Assembly (NCBI GenBank): GCA_014529385.2
Contig: CM043967.1
Coordinates: 12,957,501 to 13,021,500, forward strand
Length of the DNA stretch: 64,000 nt
Direction: 5' to 3'
Source: Adiantum capillus-veneris
Lineage: Eukaryota > Streptophyta > Polypodiopsida > Polypodiales > Pteridaceae
Of this stretch, positions 33,601-44,510 are shown in pieces. Position numbers and translations under genes: made by a program. Below the pieces are notes generated by a model. The model searched no databases. It was not told where the DNA came from and worked only from the letters and a program-made list of their open reading frames with translations. The stretch's first letter is position 1, and every line of letters begins with the position of its first letter.

Positions 33601-34103
33601 GACTTGGACAATGCTTTTGCGAGGAATCTCAGGAAAGACAGAAAAAGGGAGCAGATCGACATCGTTGCGATTTGAAATTAAAGGAGAACGATTGGGTGCT
33701 CTTACGCTTTGAGAAGGCACGCCTGAGAAAGGAAAAGGAAAAGGAGCGGCTTTTTCGAAAGCTTAGCATGAGATACTATGGACCTTTCCAAATTTCCGAA
33801 AAGATAAATGATGTCTCCTTTAGACTGAAGCTGCCCGATACTTGGAGGATTCACAATGCTTTTCATGTGAGTCTCCTGAAGCCTTTTAAAGGCGATGTGC
33901 CCGATGATGGGGAGCTAGATGAGCAACCCGAAGTGGAGGAAAACAAGGAGATACTCGTTCCAGAACAGATTTTGGCACATAAAGATAGAAAGGTAAAAGG
34001 TAAAATGATAAGACGGTTCTTGGTTAAATTCAAGAACTATCCCGCATTGGATGCGAAGTGGATGGAGGAGGGGAGGACCTGGCAGATACTCCTGAGATTG
34101 TGA
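30636..34103 (+). pseudogene. pol: Gy-D pol: knuckle, protease, RT, RNase H, integrase, chromodomain
   Basis: In the gag frame after the TAG: knuckle CFTCGEPGHISAKC (about 30670), protease '[18 protein letters not shown]', RT '[16 protein letters not shown]' and 'FSRIDLKS'. A short deletion near 31740 removes the 'GYHQIR' segment and shifts the frame. RT resumes with 'VMPFGLTNALATFNRMM' and an intact active site 'FFDDIIVFS' (about 31890). RNase H ('YCDACGRRLGAVLM', 'FTDHQSLRYFL', 'VADALSRKP') and integrase ('HYPPFTGHRGIATT', 'SSFHPQTDGQSE') follow with stops at 32317, near 32440, 32605 and 33465. The end (33672-34103) has '[17 protein letters not shown]' and '[11 protein letters not shown]', a chromodomain that would steer integration to chromatin. 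Confidence 0.88.
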
Positions 34104-34702
34104 ACCTTTACCTTGAAGCATTTGGTTTAGCATAGTCTATTCCAAATCGAACCCCGAACTCAGCTTGGGCGGAATTTGGTGCAGCGGGTATGCACAAGAG
34201 GGGAGTCGCTCCACTCCTTTGTCAATAGATTGCCCCGATTTTTGATACTAAAGTCACTGATGTCTCTTTTGAGTTTCAGGGATACTGTGGGCTGATAGTA
34301 TTCTGCTGTATGACTTTATGAACTGGAATTTCCTATGATATGATACTGATTTGTTCTTGACTTGTCTAAGTGCAGGAACTGATAGATGAAATGATTGCAG
34401 CATTTCGGTTTGAAAGATCTCAATAGACATGGTTGCAATAAGGATTGGTTGATCGGGCATCTATGATGTCCCGAGTGGATCTGGATGTGATTGCTAAATA
34501 CGTTGCCGATTAATCATGGTCTGAGATCCGAATGAAGTTTTGAATGTGATTTGTCATGTGATGTCCTATGATGTGACTGTCGATTGGTACATGTGCTAGA
34601 TGTGTGTTCCTAGTGCGTCGGTACTAACAATCAGTGTTTGGTAAGACAGTTTATGGTTTCTGTCTGTTTTGCAGGCGTAATCGAGGGCGATTACAATACT
34701 TT

Positions 34703-34715
34703 CAAGAGGGGGGTA
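34703..34715 (+). promoter_or_regulatory. Gy-D polypurine tract
   Basis: CAAGAGGGGGGTA just before the right LTR. Confidence 0.85.
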
Positions 34716-35306
34716 TGTCACAAACTGGTGACGTGTCATTGGCCCTGGGCAAGGGTGGCAGCAGATACACATACTTACCCTGGCCAACTCCCAGAAAACC
34801 CACAGACATGCTGATGTGGCAGTGTACGGATCTTCGTGATTTGCGGCGAGAATTGCAGAAAAGCAGGCTGAGAGCATAGCGTACGGAATTCCGTGATTTG
34901 CGGGACTGTACGGACGTTGCTTTTGCGCAAGAAATCCTACGCAAGCTGAAAAGAGAAGCTTTTGGCATATTGCTTTATTTTTAAGCGTATTTTTAAAAGA
35001 TGGCAGCTTTTTGGGCTCTGCTTTTGGCATCCCTTGTAAACAAATAAATAAGTGGTTTGGACTCCCACTCTGTAGAGCATCTGGACGCAGAGTCTGAGAG
35101 TGAGAACCCTCCCACTCCCTTGTACTTTGAGCATAGATTAATACAAAAAGAAATACCGAAAGGGGCGCCAATCTTTGGGGCCAATATCTCTAGGCACGGA
35201 ACTCCACCGGGTTGTGTCGAATCAATTGTGAAATGTGAACTGTTTTGAAGTGAATCTGTGCTGTGTTGCGGTAGAATCTTGACTTGGAGTGTCCAAGTTT
35301 GTTACA
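34716..35306 (+). repeat. Gy-D 3' LTR
   Basis: 591 bp from TGTCACAAACTGG to TTTGTTACA. Core GAAATACCGAAAGGGGCGCC at 35150-35169. Confidence 0.9.
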
Positions 35307-35520
35307 GCCGAACAACAATGCCACGCCATCATCTGAATATGTTGGTCCTTTGTGTGTATGTGTGTGACTTGCTTTATTTAATTTGGGCCCCATCGGATGG
35401 GGTCCCATAAGTTGATAAAACCTCTTCTAATAATTGGGCCTTTCGGCGAGGAACTGCAAGTTGGTGAGAATTTCTTTTTCTTCTACTGCTTCTAGGGTTT
35501 AGGCCCCTCAACCAGGATCT

Positions 35521-36601
35521 GTGTAGTATTTTTAGCTACAACTACAGATAAATGAAAATGATTCATGTTCACATAGAACTTATTTATGAATTTATTGGCA
35601 CCAATTACTAATTTAAATGAACGGGTATATTTTCTGGTGCAATGTGCCATTTGGAAATTTATTCATGTCTAGATAGTATAAGTAGAACAAAGCCGGATGT
35701 AGTGCATAACAGATCAAAGCAAGCACATGAATAAGATAGTGTCCCTAGTTCGCTTAGAAAAGTTGCGATTTAATATTTTCATTGAGGCCACCCAAGAAAG
35801 TGGCCGGCTGTACACAATGTAAACATGTCCCGATGGGAGCTGGTAGATTGAGCAAGGAGAACCATGGAAACCAACAGGGCAAACTTGCTGCAGAGTGGGC
35901 AGAAACTCTCGTTCAAACTCTTATTTTTAAATTCTAAGGTTTAAAACCTTTAAAAATGAGTGGCCGGGTCACTATGAAAGTGGTTAAATTTAATAACATT
36001 AAAATAACACTAAAATAATCAGCAACTAGCGTGAGATTTAGAAAGGGCGCAGCGTGGGCAACTTTGCGAGGCTTCTCTCTCTGCCCTAAGCGCCATTTGG
36101 CATGGAAACATCCTACGCAATGCAATCAGAGATGTAGTGCTACCAGTTGCAGGCCGTTGCTGACAATTTATACACATAGAGCTTTCTCTCTAAGCGCTTA
36201 GTTCAGCCCTCTCTCTCTCTCCCACCGGCAATTTCTTGCTCAGAGTTCCTGTGAGGGTCGTGCAGAACATATGCAGCTTGTGGTGGAGGTGATGGACAAC
36301 CATAGAAGCTTGTGTGCGTTACCGCGGGGAATAGCCACACTCAGACAAGCGTAGTATTGGCTGTCCGCTCAGTTTTCAGCACTCTCGAATTTAAGTCGTG
36401 AATCTCAGCCAAGGCGCTTCCGTTCGGGTACCCCATAAGTGAGCAAACAATAGCAGAGATTGCTCCTGCCAAGAAAACTCTAGAACGAAGCAAAAATATT
36501 CGTTCTCGGCTATAAGTATGCCAAATTTCAGCCAATAGGTTCATGAACACATGCATTTTAATGCATCATAATAGACTCTGGGATAGGAAACAATGTGCCG
36601 A
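35521..36601. other. Unassigned, non-gypsy sequence between two nests
   Basis: No LTR or pol similarity seen, so this may be original host (perhaps TAM41 intron) sequence. A minus-strand frame at 36341-36556 encodes a hydrophobic stretch ('VFLAGAISAIVCSLMGYP') followed by 'ALAEIHDLNSRVLKTE'. It is not recognised and no splice context is clear. Confidence 0.4.
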
Positions 36602-37179
36602 TGTAACAGACTTGGACACCCCAAGTCTAGAATCTGGCACGACACATGAGAGAGAATCACTTGAAAATAATTCACACTTAATTCACAGTTCAATTGAGTC
36701 AACATGGCCCGGCGTAGTTCCATGCCCAAAGAGATTGGCCGCAAAGATTGGCGCCCCTTTCGGTATTTCTTTTTGTATTAATGCTGAGCAAAGTACAATT
36801 GCCTGCGGGTCTTCTCTGCTCACTGGCTAGTCAGCATATGTGAGCCAAGAGAGGCCCAGGGGTCTTATTTAAAGGCCCTTGGCCATGGAAAAGCAATACA
36901 TGAAAAGCTTCTAAACTCAAAAGCACTTGGCTCCCCAAAAGCTGACGCTAAAATCAGCCCAGCGCAAATTATGAAAATCCGTATGCTGCCACGTCAGCAC
37001 GGCTAGCGGAAATCACGGGTGTTCGTACTGTCAGTCAACGCATTTCGCAGGAGATCCGTACAGCAGTCCGTCAGTCCCTTTATTTGTGCTAGTGTCCCTA
37101 GGGCCCTGTCGGCAAGTGTCCATAAGTTGATTAGTGGTCCTTTGGTTTGTTAGGCATGCCACGTCATCAGTTTGTGACA
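36602..37179 (-). repeat. Gy-E 3' LTR
   Basis: 578 bp, TGTAACA...TTTGTGACA on the plus strand. Core motif (reverse) at 36750-36769. Confidence 0.88.
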
Positions 37180-37640
37180 TACCCCCCTCTTGAAAGAATT
37201 GTAATCGTCCTCGATTACGTCTGCAGAACAGACAGAGGCCATAAACTAGTTCATTAGACACTCACTCTAAGTACCGACGCACTAGACAACTTAAATCTAG
37301 CACTTGCACAAAGACGACTCCGTCAGTGCACATTCATATCATATGAATCACATAAAAATTGATTCTAGATCTAAGACCATGATTTTTGGCAACGTATTCA
37401 ACAATCGTATCTAGATCCACACTGGACCTCATTGATGTGGGATTAGCTAATTCTTATTGCGATCATGTTTATAGATTCTCAAGACCGAAATGTTGCAGTC
37501 ATTTCGTCTTTCAATCCTTCACTCAAAGAAAATCACATGAGAGTACACATCAATCAGATTCAAATTCGGGATTTCCCATTCTTTAGTTTCCTTATTCAAT
37601 GATAGAAGTGAGCATAATACCTTCAACACTTGAAGAGCGA
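37180..37640 (-). other. Gy-E 3' untranslated region
   Basis: On the minus strand it matches the Gy-D 3' region (34380-34715). Shared phrases include 'gtgcgtcggtact' and 'cgtaatcgagg.cgattacaat', and it ends in a G-rich polypurine tract. The join to Gy-B-type coding sequence lies at about 37600-37680. Confidence 0.7.
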
Positions 37641-37647
37641 TGCACAC

Positions 37648-38777
37648 TTCTATTGCACTGAATCCGCATTTACATTTGATGTGCTAGCTCCATCATCATC
37701 CCTTCTTTGAACACGTTGGGTTGGGGCATACGTAGGCTGTAACCCAAAGGCCTCAAGGTAAAGATGCAATACAATTGGTGACTACAGTTCATGCTCTTCC
37801 ATCCACTTTTCATCCATAGGCGGATAGTTCTTGAACTTCACCAAATAGCGTCTTGCAACCTGTCCCTTAACTTTTCTTTCTTTATGTGCCAAAATCTGCT
37901 CAGGTACCAAGATTTCATCAAGTTCATCGACTTCTGGCTGAGCTTCCTGTGGCATATCTTCTGGCACATCACCCACAAAGGGTCTTAGAAGACTCATGTG
38001 AAAGGCATTATGATTCTTCCAAGTGTCAGGCAATTTGAGCCTATAAGCAACGTCGATGATCTTATCAAGCACTTGAAAAGGCCCATAGTAACACATGCCG
38101 AGCTTTGGAAACAACCTTTCCTTGCCCTTCATCTTCTTTAACCTTGCCTTTTCAAACTGTAAAAGTACCCAATCAATAGGTGAAAACAATAATTCACGAC
38201 GGTGACGATCAACAACCCTTTTCTGCTTTGCCGGAGTCTTCTCCAAGGCAACTCTGATTTTCTTATACATTTCATCCATGTTTTCAACATATCGATCTGC
38301 CTCAAAGATCTTGTCCTTCGTATGCAAAATGGGAGGAACCTTTTGGCCACCTTTAACAATCTCAAAAGGTGCTTTGCTTGTGGACGAATGCACCGTATTG
38401 TTGTACGCATACTTAAGCATAGGCAAATATTGTTCCCACTTGCCCTTATTATCTGACACATAACATTTCAACAGATCCAAGACAATAGAATTAGCCTCTT
38501 TTGATCGTCCATTAGTTTGTGGATGAAACGAAGACGAGAACTTGAGTGAGTGCCCATGTTCTCAAATAATCCTCTCCAAAACAAACTCGTCATGCGAGGA
38601 TCACGATCACTGACAATCGATTGTGGCATACCATGGTACTTAAACACATTGTACATGAACAACTGTGCCATCTGGTCAGATTTTATCTTCTTCCTGACAG
38701 GAATAAAATGGGCCTGCTTGCTGAACCTGCAAATAATGGTCCATATACCGTCATTCCCTGTCGGCGTTCTTGGAAGA
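37648..38777 (-). pseudogene. Gy-B integrase C-terminal half and chromodomain
   Basis: Minus-strand frame with 'FKYHGMPQSIVSDRDPRM', 'KGKWEQYLPMLKYAYNN', 'GDVPEDMPQEAQPEVDEL' and the chromodomain '[18 protein letters not shown]' ... 'NYPPMDEKWMEE'. It is closest to the same part of Gy-A. A frameshift lies near 38520 ('SSSRLRFIHKLMDDQ' instead of the usual SSSFHPQTDGQS). A stop follows 'EEHEL' although the family-typical 'LYLEAFGLQPTYAP' continues after it. It is cut off from the rest of Gy-B pol by Gy-F. Confidence 0.85.
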
Positions 38778-39569
38778 TGTCACAAGACGGGCACCACGTA
38801 CCAATAGAAAAGAACTGACTGAACATACTTTTAGTACTTCAATAACAAGTGAACTGAAAGAGAGAGACGACACGCAACACGGAGTGGCGGAATTCCACCC
38901 CTGAGAGCATTGGCCCCAAACCTTGGCGCTCCTTTTGGTATTTCTTTATATTGCATCAACACAGTACAAGCCGGTACTCCACGCTCTGTACCTTCTCCCA
39001 GAAGAGTGCCAGAGAATGAGCCCTGGCCTCATATTTAAAGGCCCTTGGCCATTAAAAGCAGTTACAGTGAAAAGCTTCAAACTCAAAAGCAAATGGCCTA
39101 AAAGCTGGTGCTGAAAATCAGCCAGTGCAAATCACGAAAACTCGTACAAGCTGTCAGCGTGAAACGCGTAAATCCGTAAAGGTTGCCACGTTAGCAGTCA
39201 TCGCAAAATCAGGGCTGTCCGTACAACTACCACGTCATCAGTTTTTGCGCAAGTCTGTGTGTGTGTGTGTGTGGATCTTGCTTTATTTTATTCTCTTGTG
39301 TCACTTGGGCCCCATCGGCATAGTAACAAGGGACGCCTTTTTCGGGTCCCGCCCTCTTTTTTACACTAAAAATCCATTTGAGCCCCGTCCCGCGTTCCCC
39401 GTTCCCCGTCCCGGAATGCGTCCCTTGTGACTATGCCCATCGGACGGGGTCCCATAAGTTGGTAGAAACTTCTTCTTCGTCTGCTTATTCTTAGGGTTTA
39501 GGCCCCTTGGCCGGGACCTGCAAGTCTGCTCAGTTCTTTAGTGGCTTGACACGTTAGCAATTTGTGACA
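38778..39569 (-). repeat. Gy-F 3' LTR
   Basis: About 667 bp of LTR plus a MITE insertion. TATA-like 'catatttaaaggc' near 39030; core motif (GGCGCTCCTTTTGGTATTTC, reverse) at 38925-38944. Confidence 0.9.
39319..39435. mobile_element. hAT-like MITE, 117 bp, second copy of the family
   Basis: Ends CATAGTAACAAGGGACGC and GCGTCCCTTGTGACTATG are inverted repeats with one mismatch in 18. An 8-bp duplication CCCATCGG flanks it (39311-39318 and 39436-39443). The other Gy-F LTR (near 47430) has the uninterrupted site, which proves an insertion. The interior has 'cgttccccgttccccgtcc', like the 25165 copy. Confidence 0.93.
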
Positions 39570-40079
39570 TCCCCCCTTCTTGAAAGAAAGTAATCGTCGG
39601 CGATTACAACTTATTTGCAAAACAACTCAAGCTAGCTCAAATTTTTTTACTGAGGGATATTTCGAGGGACAATCAATTTGCTTTTTTTTTTTGGTTAAGG
39701 AGTTGGCTTCTCCTTTCGGCTCTTTTGATCAAGGAGTTGGTTTCTCCTTACGTCCATATCGGAACTCTTGATATTCCGGCGTAGTAAAATTAGTCATCAC
39801 ACCCAGACTGCACCGATCTTCCACGGGTGTCTTGATGCACTAAAATTACATACCCAGGCAATCTCATCCAATAAGGAATATTCACTGGTTGGCACATCAC
39901 AATGCAACACAAATACTCACGTATGCATGTTACAAGACATAACGAACAATGCCGTTGAGCACTCCCCCGAGACAAACGGTCTGCGGTATGAAGCTACTCA
40001 ACGACCACCTCGTCACTCCCCACGTAAATAACCTAAAAAGGTCCGGGCCATGAGCTTAGAGGGCTGTACAACCAAACGC
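39570..40079 (-). other. Gy-F 3' untranslated region
   Basis: Non-coding. Contains a duplicated 'aaggagttggcttctcctt'-type phrase (39697-39750), itself an imperfect hairpin, and the segment shared with Gy-C1 (39840-40085). Confidence 0.7.
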
Positions 40080-42739
40080 TCATTCAAGGTTTTGTTCAGA
40101 CAACCGAACTTTGAGGATGACTGGCTTGCCCTTCTGTATCACGGTGATGGTTCGGTTTCGAACCTGGAGAGTCGCATCATTCTTGTCGTGCCAATGCATG
40201 CCCAAGTGAAGCCGGCCCGTAGGGCGGTAGACGTAGGCTTTCACCCGAAACTTTACTTTAGACTTTAGGACACACAGAAACTTTGCAAATAACAACCTGT
40301 AACGAGAATTGATACTTCAAACACACACGGCTTGGAAGCTAGAGTGCTACCATGCAGACGCCGACACCTGTTGGCCCCAAAGACTGGCGCCCCTTTTGGT
40401 ATTTCTTTATTGTTATTGCGAATAGACGACCCAAACACTTTCACCTATCTCTCACCAAGCTGTCCAAACCTGTCCATGGCTGTGATTGCAGGTTTTGGAC
40501 CCAATTTCGCCAGCATAACGACGCAAAATCCTCTGTAGGTCAAAAGTACACATCAAGGGGACTTTCCCTTGCGGTTAAAAAGCTTTCCAGTGAGCTGCAG
40601 GTCAATTTCAGCGTGCTGTAATTCCCTGTGTTAACACTGTCAGGTGCCCAAAGCCCTGTTTAAGCATTTCGAGGCTTTCTCGAGGCTCTCCCCACGTTAT
40701 CCTGTAGTTTAGGTGCGAAACCTTAAACCTGCAGAAAAACACAGCAAGCTGTAATTCTCTGTTTTGGATCGTTTTGGGCGGAGCGAGCACGCCTACGTCC
40801 GTCTCAGGTGCTCCCGCACACAATGGAACAGTTCCCCTTTGAAACGGACGAGTTTCCACGCGAGAAAACTCTCGGTTTTTGCAATCCTTCGTGATGGAAC
40901 TGTGCGTACATGTTGGGGACTAGCAATTAGCTATTCCGGTTCCTGTTCAGAAGGCTCTTGCCTTGGCAAACACTCATAAACCCTTAGAACTGTACGTGGT
41001 CAACTGAGTAGCCCATCTAGTGGGGCATTACCATATGTGCCAAAGGGGAGAGAGATGCGCGAGAGCAAATAGTCGCGCTACATAGAGCAATGGAGAAGGG
41101 AAGCTTTCCATTAAAGCTGTGATCACCTGCACCCACTAGTCACACATACACACACACTGTAGTCACTGTGTTGCAAAATCAGCCCCTCTCAAATTGGGCG
41201 CCCCCTCCGGCTGATGGATCCGGCAAATTGCTGCAGAGCTGCCATGTGTCAAGTTTGCCTCTTTAGAGTTAATTCCTAGTACCCACCGACGTATAAGTAG
41301 CGAGGGGGCCTAAATGACTTTGAGCTGAGCCTAGACACCCTTTTCCTGCTCGGATTCTAGTGCCGGTCGGCCTGACCAACTCGTGGTGACAAGGCCTTCT
41401 CGTCTGCGGGTGAAACTCTCGGCCATCGGCCATTTCACACTGGCCACACAATGTCCGGCCATTTGCAACTTCAAAAAGAGGGTCCCAAAAATTAAATAAA
41501 AATCATTGGATAGAAACCAACAACTAAGGTTAGTAGTTGCCACGTCCTCGTGATAGTAATTAGCAGTTGCCATGTCCTTGTGACACCAAGAGAACGTCGC
41601 AGTTGTTCAACTTCATAATGTGGAAATCGGCTTTTCCGTGATAACCTTGGATAGTCATTGGAAGAGCACCAATGAGCGGTACCACTTTCTGAGTTTGCCC
41701 CGTGGCTAGCTCAACTTCAATTTCTCGACCCTTTGCATCATAATCAAAATGCATCTGCTTCAAGAATTCTAGATGGATGAAGTTCTCCATAGCTCCGGAG
41801 GATTGGCCTTCTTGTAACCAGGCGTCTCGTTGACTGTGTGTCAGACGAGGCCATTGAGGTTGGTTTTCACTGGATTCTCGAGAATTTGTTCGTTGTTGTC
41901 GGGAGTTCTGGTTAGTGGCCGAAGTTGCTTCCGTGGTAAACCTTTCCTTTCATCATTTTGTAGCCGACCGCGGCATGGTCCATAAGCTCTTGCATGGTTG
42001 AAACTTGCTTGGACAAACAATATTCTTGCAATGGTGATGGTAATCCAATGGTGTAGCGCTCAGACTGGTCCTCCAAGGGAATGAATTTAAAGGACATCGG
42101 AACTTGGAAGGTAGACGTCGAGAAACCTTTGGTTATAGTCCTCCATGGTCTCTGTGGCAAGTATTTTCAAGTTGCCCCATTCTGACCTAATCTGGACTTC
42201 GAACATAGAAGTCATGTAACTACGTGCAAAAACTGTCTTGAAAGCTTGCCAGGTCCTTGGACCATGCGGTTGTGTCGCGATTGAGCTCCACCATTGCATA
42301 GCATTATCTTTAAGAAATTCCGTTGCTCGAGAAATCTTGGATTCTTCTGTATAGTTCCCCAAAGCATAGATGTTGTTGAATTGTTGTAGGAACTGCAATG
42401 CTTTCTTCCGATCTTTCACCCCAGAAAAAGTGAAAAATTTGACTGTCGTGCCACCATCCTTAAAATCTTTGGGTTGGTTAGACGCGTATCCTGGGTACGG
42501 ATAATAAGGGTATCCATATGGGCTCCAACCATTGTAGCCTGGTGGTGGGGGAGGTGCGGGCAACGGCGGTTGCACTAGATCAGGGTCAGATGGCTACACC
42601 ATATTCCTGAAGACTCCCCTGATCGACACAGACGGCTGGGAAGGTTGCCGATTGGAAGCGGGAAGGAGGTACCACGTGAGGCATCAGAGGGGGTAACATG
42701 TAATTCAAAAATTGTTGAAAACTTTGCAGCATCGGGAGG
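40080..42739 (-). pseudogene. Gy-F gag and protease, split by a solo LTR
   Basis: The gag (42087-42575) is a long open stretch: 'GYNGWSPYGYPYYPYPGY', 'GGTTVKFFTFSGVKDRKKAL', 'FLKDNAMQWWSSIATQPHG', 'METMEDYNQRFLDVY'-like sequence; then 'MQELMDHAAVGYKMMKGK'. The protease (41591-41790) reads 'NFIHLEFLKQMHFDYDAKG' and 'HIMKLNNCDVLL'. It is interrupted by the solo LTR 40207-41585 and resumes at 40206 with 'HWHDKNDATLQVRNRTITV', ending with a stop at 40080. The first codons of gag lie on the far side of Gy-G (ATG at 46667). No zinc knuckle and no pol follow. Confidence 0.8.
40207..41585 (-). repeat. Solo LTR, Gy-B type, in the Gy-F protease
   Basis: Perfect 5-bp duplication CCAAG on both sides (40202-40206 and 41586-41590), with the protease frame continuing across it. 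About 90% similar by eye to the LTR at 60196. Its minus-strand start (TGTCACAAGGACATGG) is followed by a second copy of the same ~30 bp. Core motif at 40386-40405. Confidence 0.92.
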
Positions 42740-43299
42740 TGTAACAAACTTGGACACTTCCAAGTCACCGCGACATAGCAGAGATTCACTCCAAAACAGT
42801 TCACAAAAGACGACATGGCCCGGCGTAGTTCCGTGCCAAGAGGTATTGGCCCCAAAGACTGGCGCCCCTTTCGGTATTTATTTTTATATTAATCTTTGAG
42901 AAAAGTACAATGAGCCCGCGGGTGCTCACTCTCAGACTCTGTGTCCAGATGACCTAAGAAGTGAGGCCCTTGGGCATATTTATTCTTACAAGAGATGCCC
43001 CAAAAGCAGAGCCCCAAAAGCTTTAAAACTCAAAAGCAATTGATCTCCAAAAGCTTTAAACTTAAAAGCAAAAGTTCCAAAAGCAACTGGTTCCCAAAAT
43101 CTGCCAAAAGCAGCCAGTGTAAATTACATAAATTCTGTACAACTGCCACGTCAGCATGTCAACGCGAATTGCGGGCGTCCGTACAACTGCCACGTCATCA
43201 GCCTGCCACGTCAGCGTGTCAACATCTTTTCCCGGCATCTGCCATGTCAGCAGCTGTGTGTGTTTGTCTCAGGGCCTGCCATGTCACCCGTTTGTGATA
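42740..43299 (-). repeat. Gy-G 3' LTR
   Basis: 560 bp; the outer end is TGATA instead of TGACA. Core motif at 42861-42880. A Lys/Ser-codon-like 'ccaaaagc' phrase is repeated many times at 43000-43100. Confidence 0.88.
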
Positions 43300-43977
43300 T
43301 ACCCCCCTTTTGACAGAATTGTAATCGCCCTCGATTATGCTTGCAAAACAGATAGAGGCCATAAAGTGTCTTAGTAGACACTGACTGTTAGTACAGACGC
43401 ACTAGACACAACACATCTAGCACTTGTACAAATCAACAGTCACATCACCGGACATCACAGGACATTAGTTGACATCACAGGACATCACATGACAAATCAC
43501 AACAAATTCATTCAAGTCTCAGACGAGGATCAATTGGCAACGTATTTAGTAATCGCATCTAGATCCATTCTAGACCTCACGGATGCCCGATTAACTAATC
43601 CTTATTGCAATCATGTCTATAGAGATTTATGAGACCGAAATGCTGCAGTCATTTCGTCCTTTAGTTCTTGCACTCAAACAAGTCAAGTACAAATCAATCA
43701 TTTTCATTTTCGGGAATTCCCGTCATAAAGTCAATGAGCAGAATACTATTAAGCCCTTTACTATCCTTGAAACCCAAAAGGGACATCGGTGACTATTCAA
43801 AATCGTGGTAATCTGTTGACAAAGGAGCAGAGTGACTCCCCTCTTGTGCAAACCCGCTGCACTAGATTCACGCTTGCTGAAATCGGGGTTCTATTGGAGT
43901 AGACTATGCTGAACCGAATGCTTCAAGGTAAAGTTCCAGAATCTGAGGAGTATCTGCTAGGTCCTCCTCCTCCATCC

Positions 43978-44510
43978 TGTCACGAGGACGTGGCAAGTGT
44001 TAACTATGTCACGAGGACGTGGCAACTGCTAACCTTAGTTGTTGGTTTCTTTCCAATGATTTTTGTTTTATTTTTTAAACCCTCTTTTTGAAGTTGCAAA
44101 TGGTCGGACATTGTATGGCCAATGTGAACGGTAGTTTCACCCGTAGACAAGAAGTTGGTTGGCACTGGAATTCGTACAGTAAGAGGATGTCTAGACTCTA
44201 GGCTCAGTTCAAGATCATGTAGGTCCCCCCGTCGCACTTAGCAAGTTGGTGGATACTAGGAAGTGAACTCAATAAAGGCACAAAGCCAAGGTGGGGTCAC
44301 CAAAGGAAAGTACTCGACAGTTGGGCCACATTGCATTTTTGGATGTTGTCCCAATGGGGATAGATGGTCAGAAGACCAGTGGGAGCCCAACAGAAGCATC
44401 TCCTAAAAATTGGGGAACTGCTATTTTGGGCCATAAAACCTATTCATGTCAATGTTTTGAGAGCCATTCTCTGGAGAAGGCGACGTCAAATTGTATATGG
44501 CCAGGTCTAT
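43978..44510 (+). repeat. Gy-B type LTR, 5' fragment, inside Gy-G
   Basis: Begins TGTCACGAGGACGTGG, repeated again at 44010 (a 30-bp tandem duplication, as in the solo LTR at 41585). It sits between the chromodomain end codons (to 43977) and an RT remnant (from 44511). It stops without an LTR 3' end, so the deletion that shortened Gy-G probably ended here. Confidence 0.75.

Larger units (their letters stand above)
28694..35306 (+). mobile_element. Gy-D: Ty3/gypsy chromovirus, 6.6 kb, inactive
   Basis: LTRs of one family: the left lacks its end, the right is complete (34716-35306, TGTCACA...TGTTACA). The order gag, knuckle, protease, RT, RNase H, integrase, chromodomain is that of a chromovirus. 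The polypurine tract TCAAGAGGGGGGTA precedes the right LTR. The end of the left LTR and the whole primer site are deleted (compare the Gy-G junction at 46037), so this copy could not have been reverse-transcribed since. The flanks GCTGT and GCCGA are not a clear target duplication. Many stops and frameshifts are present. Confidence 0.88.
24480..35520 (-). mobile_element. Gy-C1: non-autonomous gypsy element (gag-protease), split by later insertions
   Basis: Pieces in order: 3' untranslated remnant 24480-24972 (matches the same part of Gy-F at 39840-40085), solo LTR inserted at 24973-26581, gag-protease 26587-28248, primer site 28249-28263, and 5' LTR 28264-28693 continuing at 35307-35520 after Gy-D. 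On the minus strand the primer site reads TGGTATCAAAGC, an altered initiator tRNA-Met type. The 3' LTR is missing on the left. After the protease there is no reverse transcriptase, as in Gy-F, so absence of pol seems to be a family trait and not damage to one copy. Confidence 0.75.

Noticed and set aside
28689-35311. Target duplication for Gy-D
   Set aside because: Flanks GCTGT and GCCGA do not match, so no duplication is claimed even though the LTR of Gy-C1 clearly resumes on the far side.
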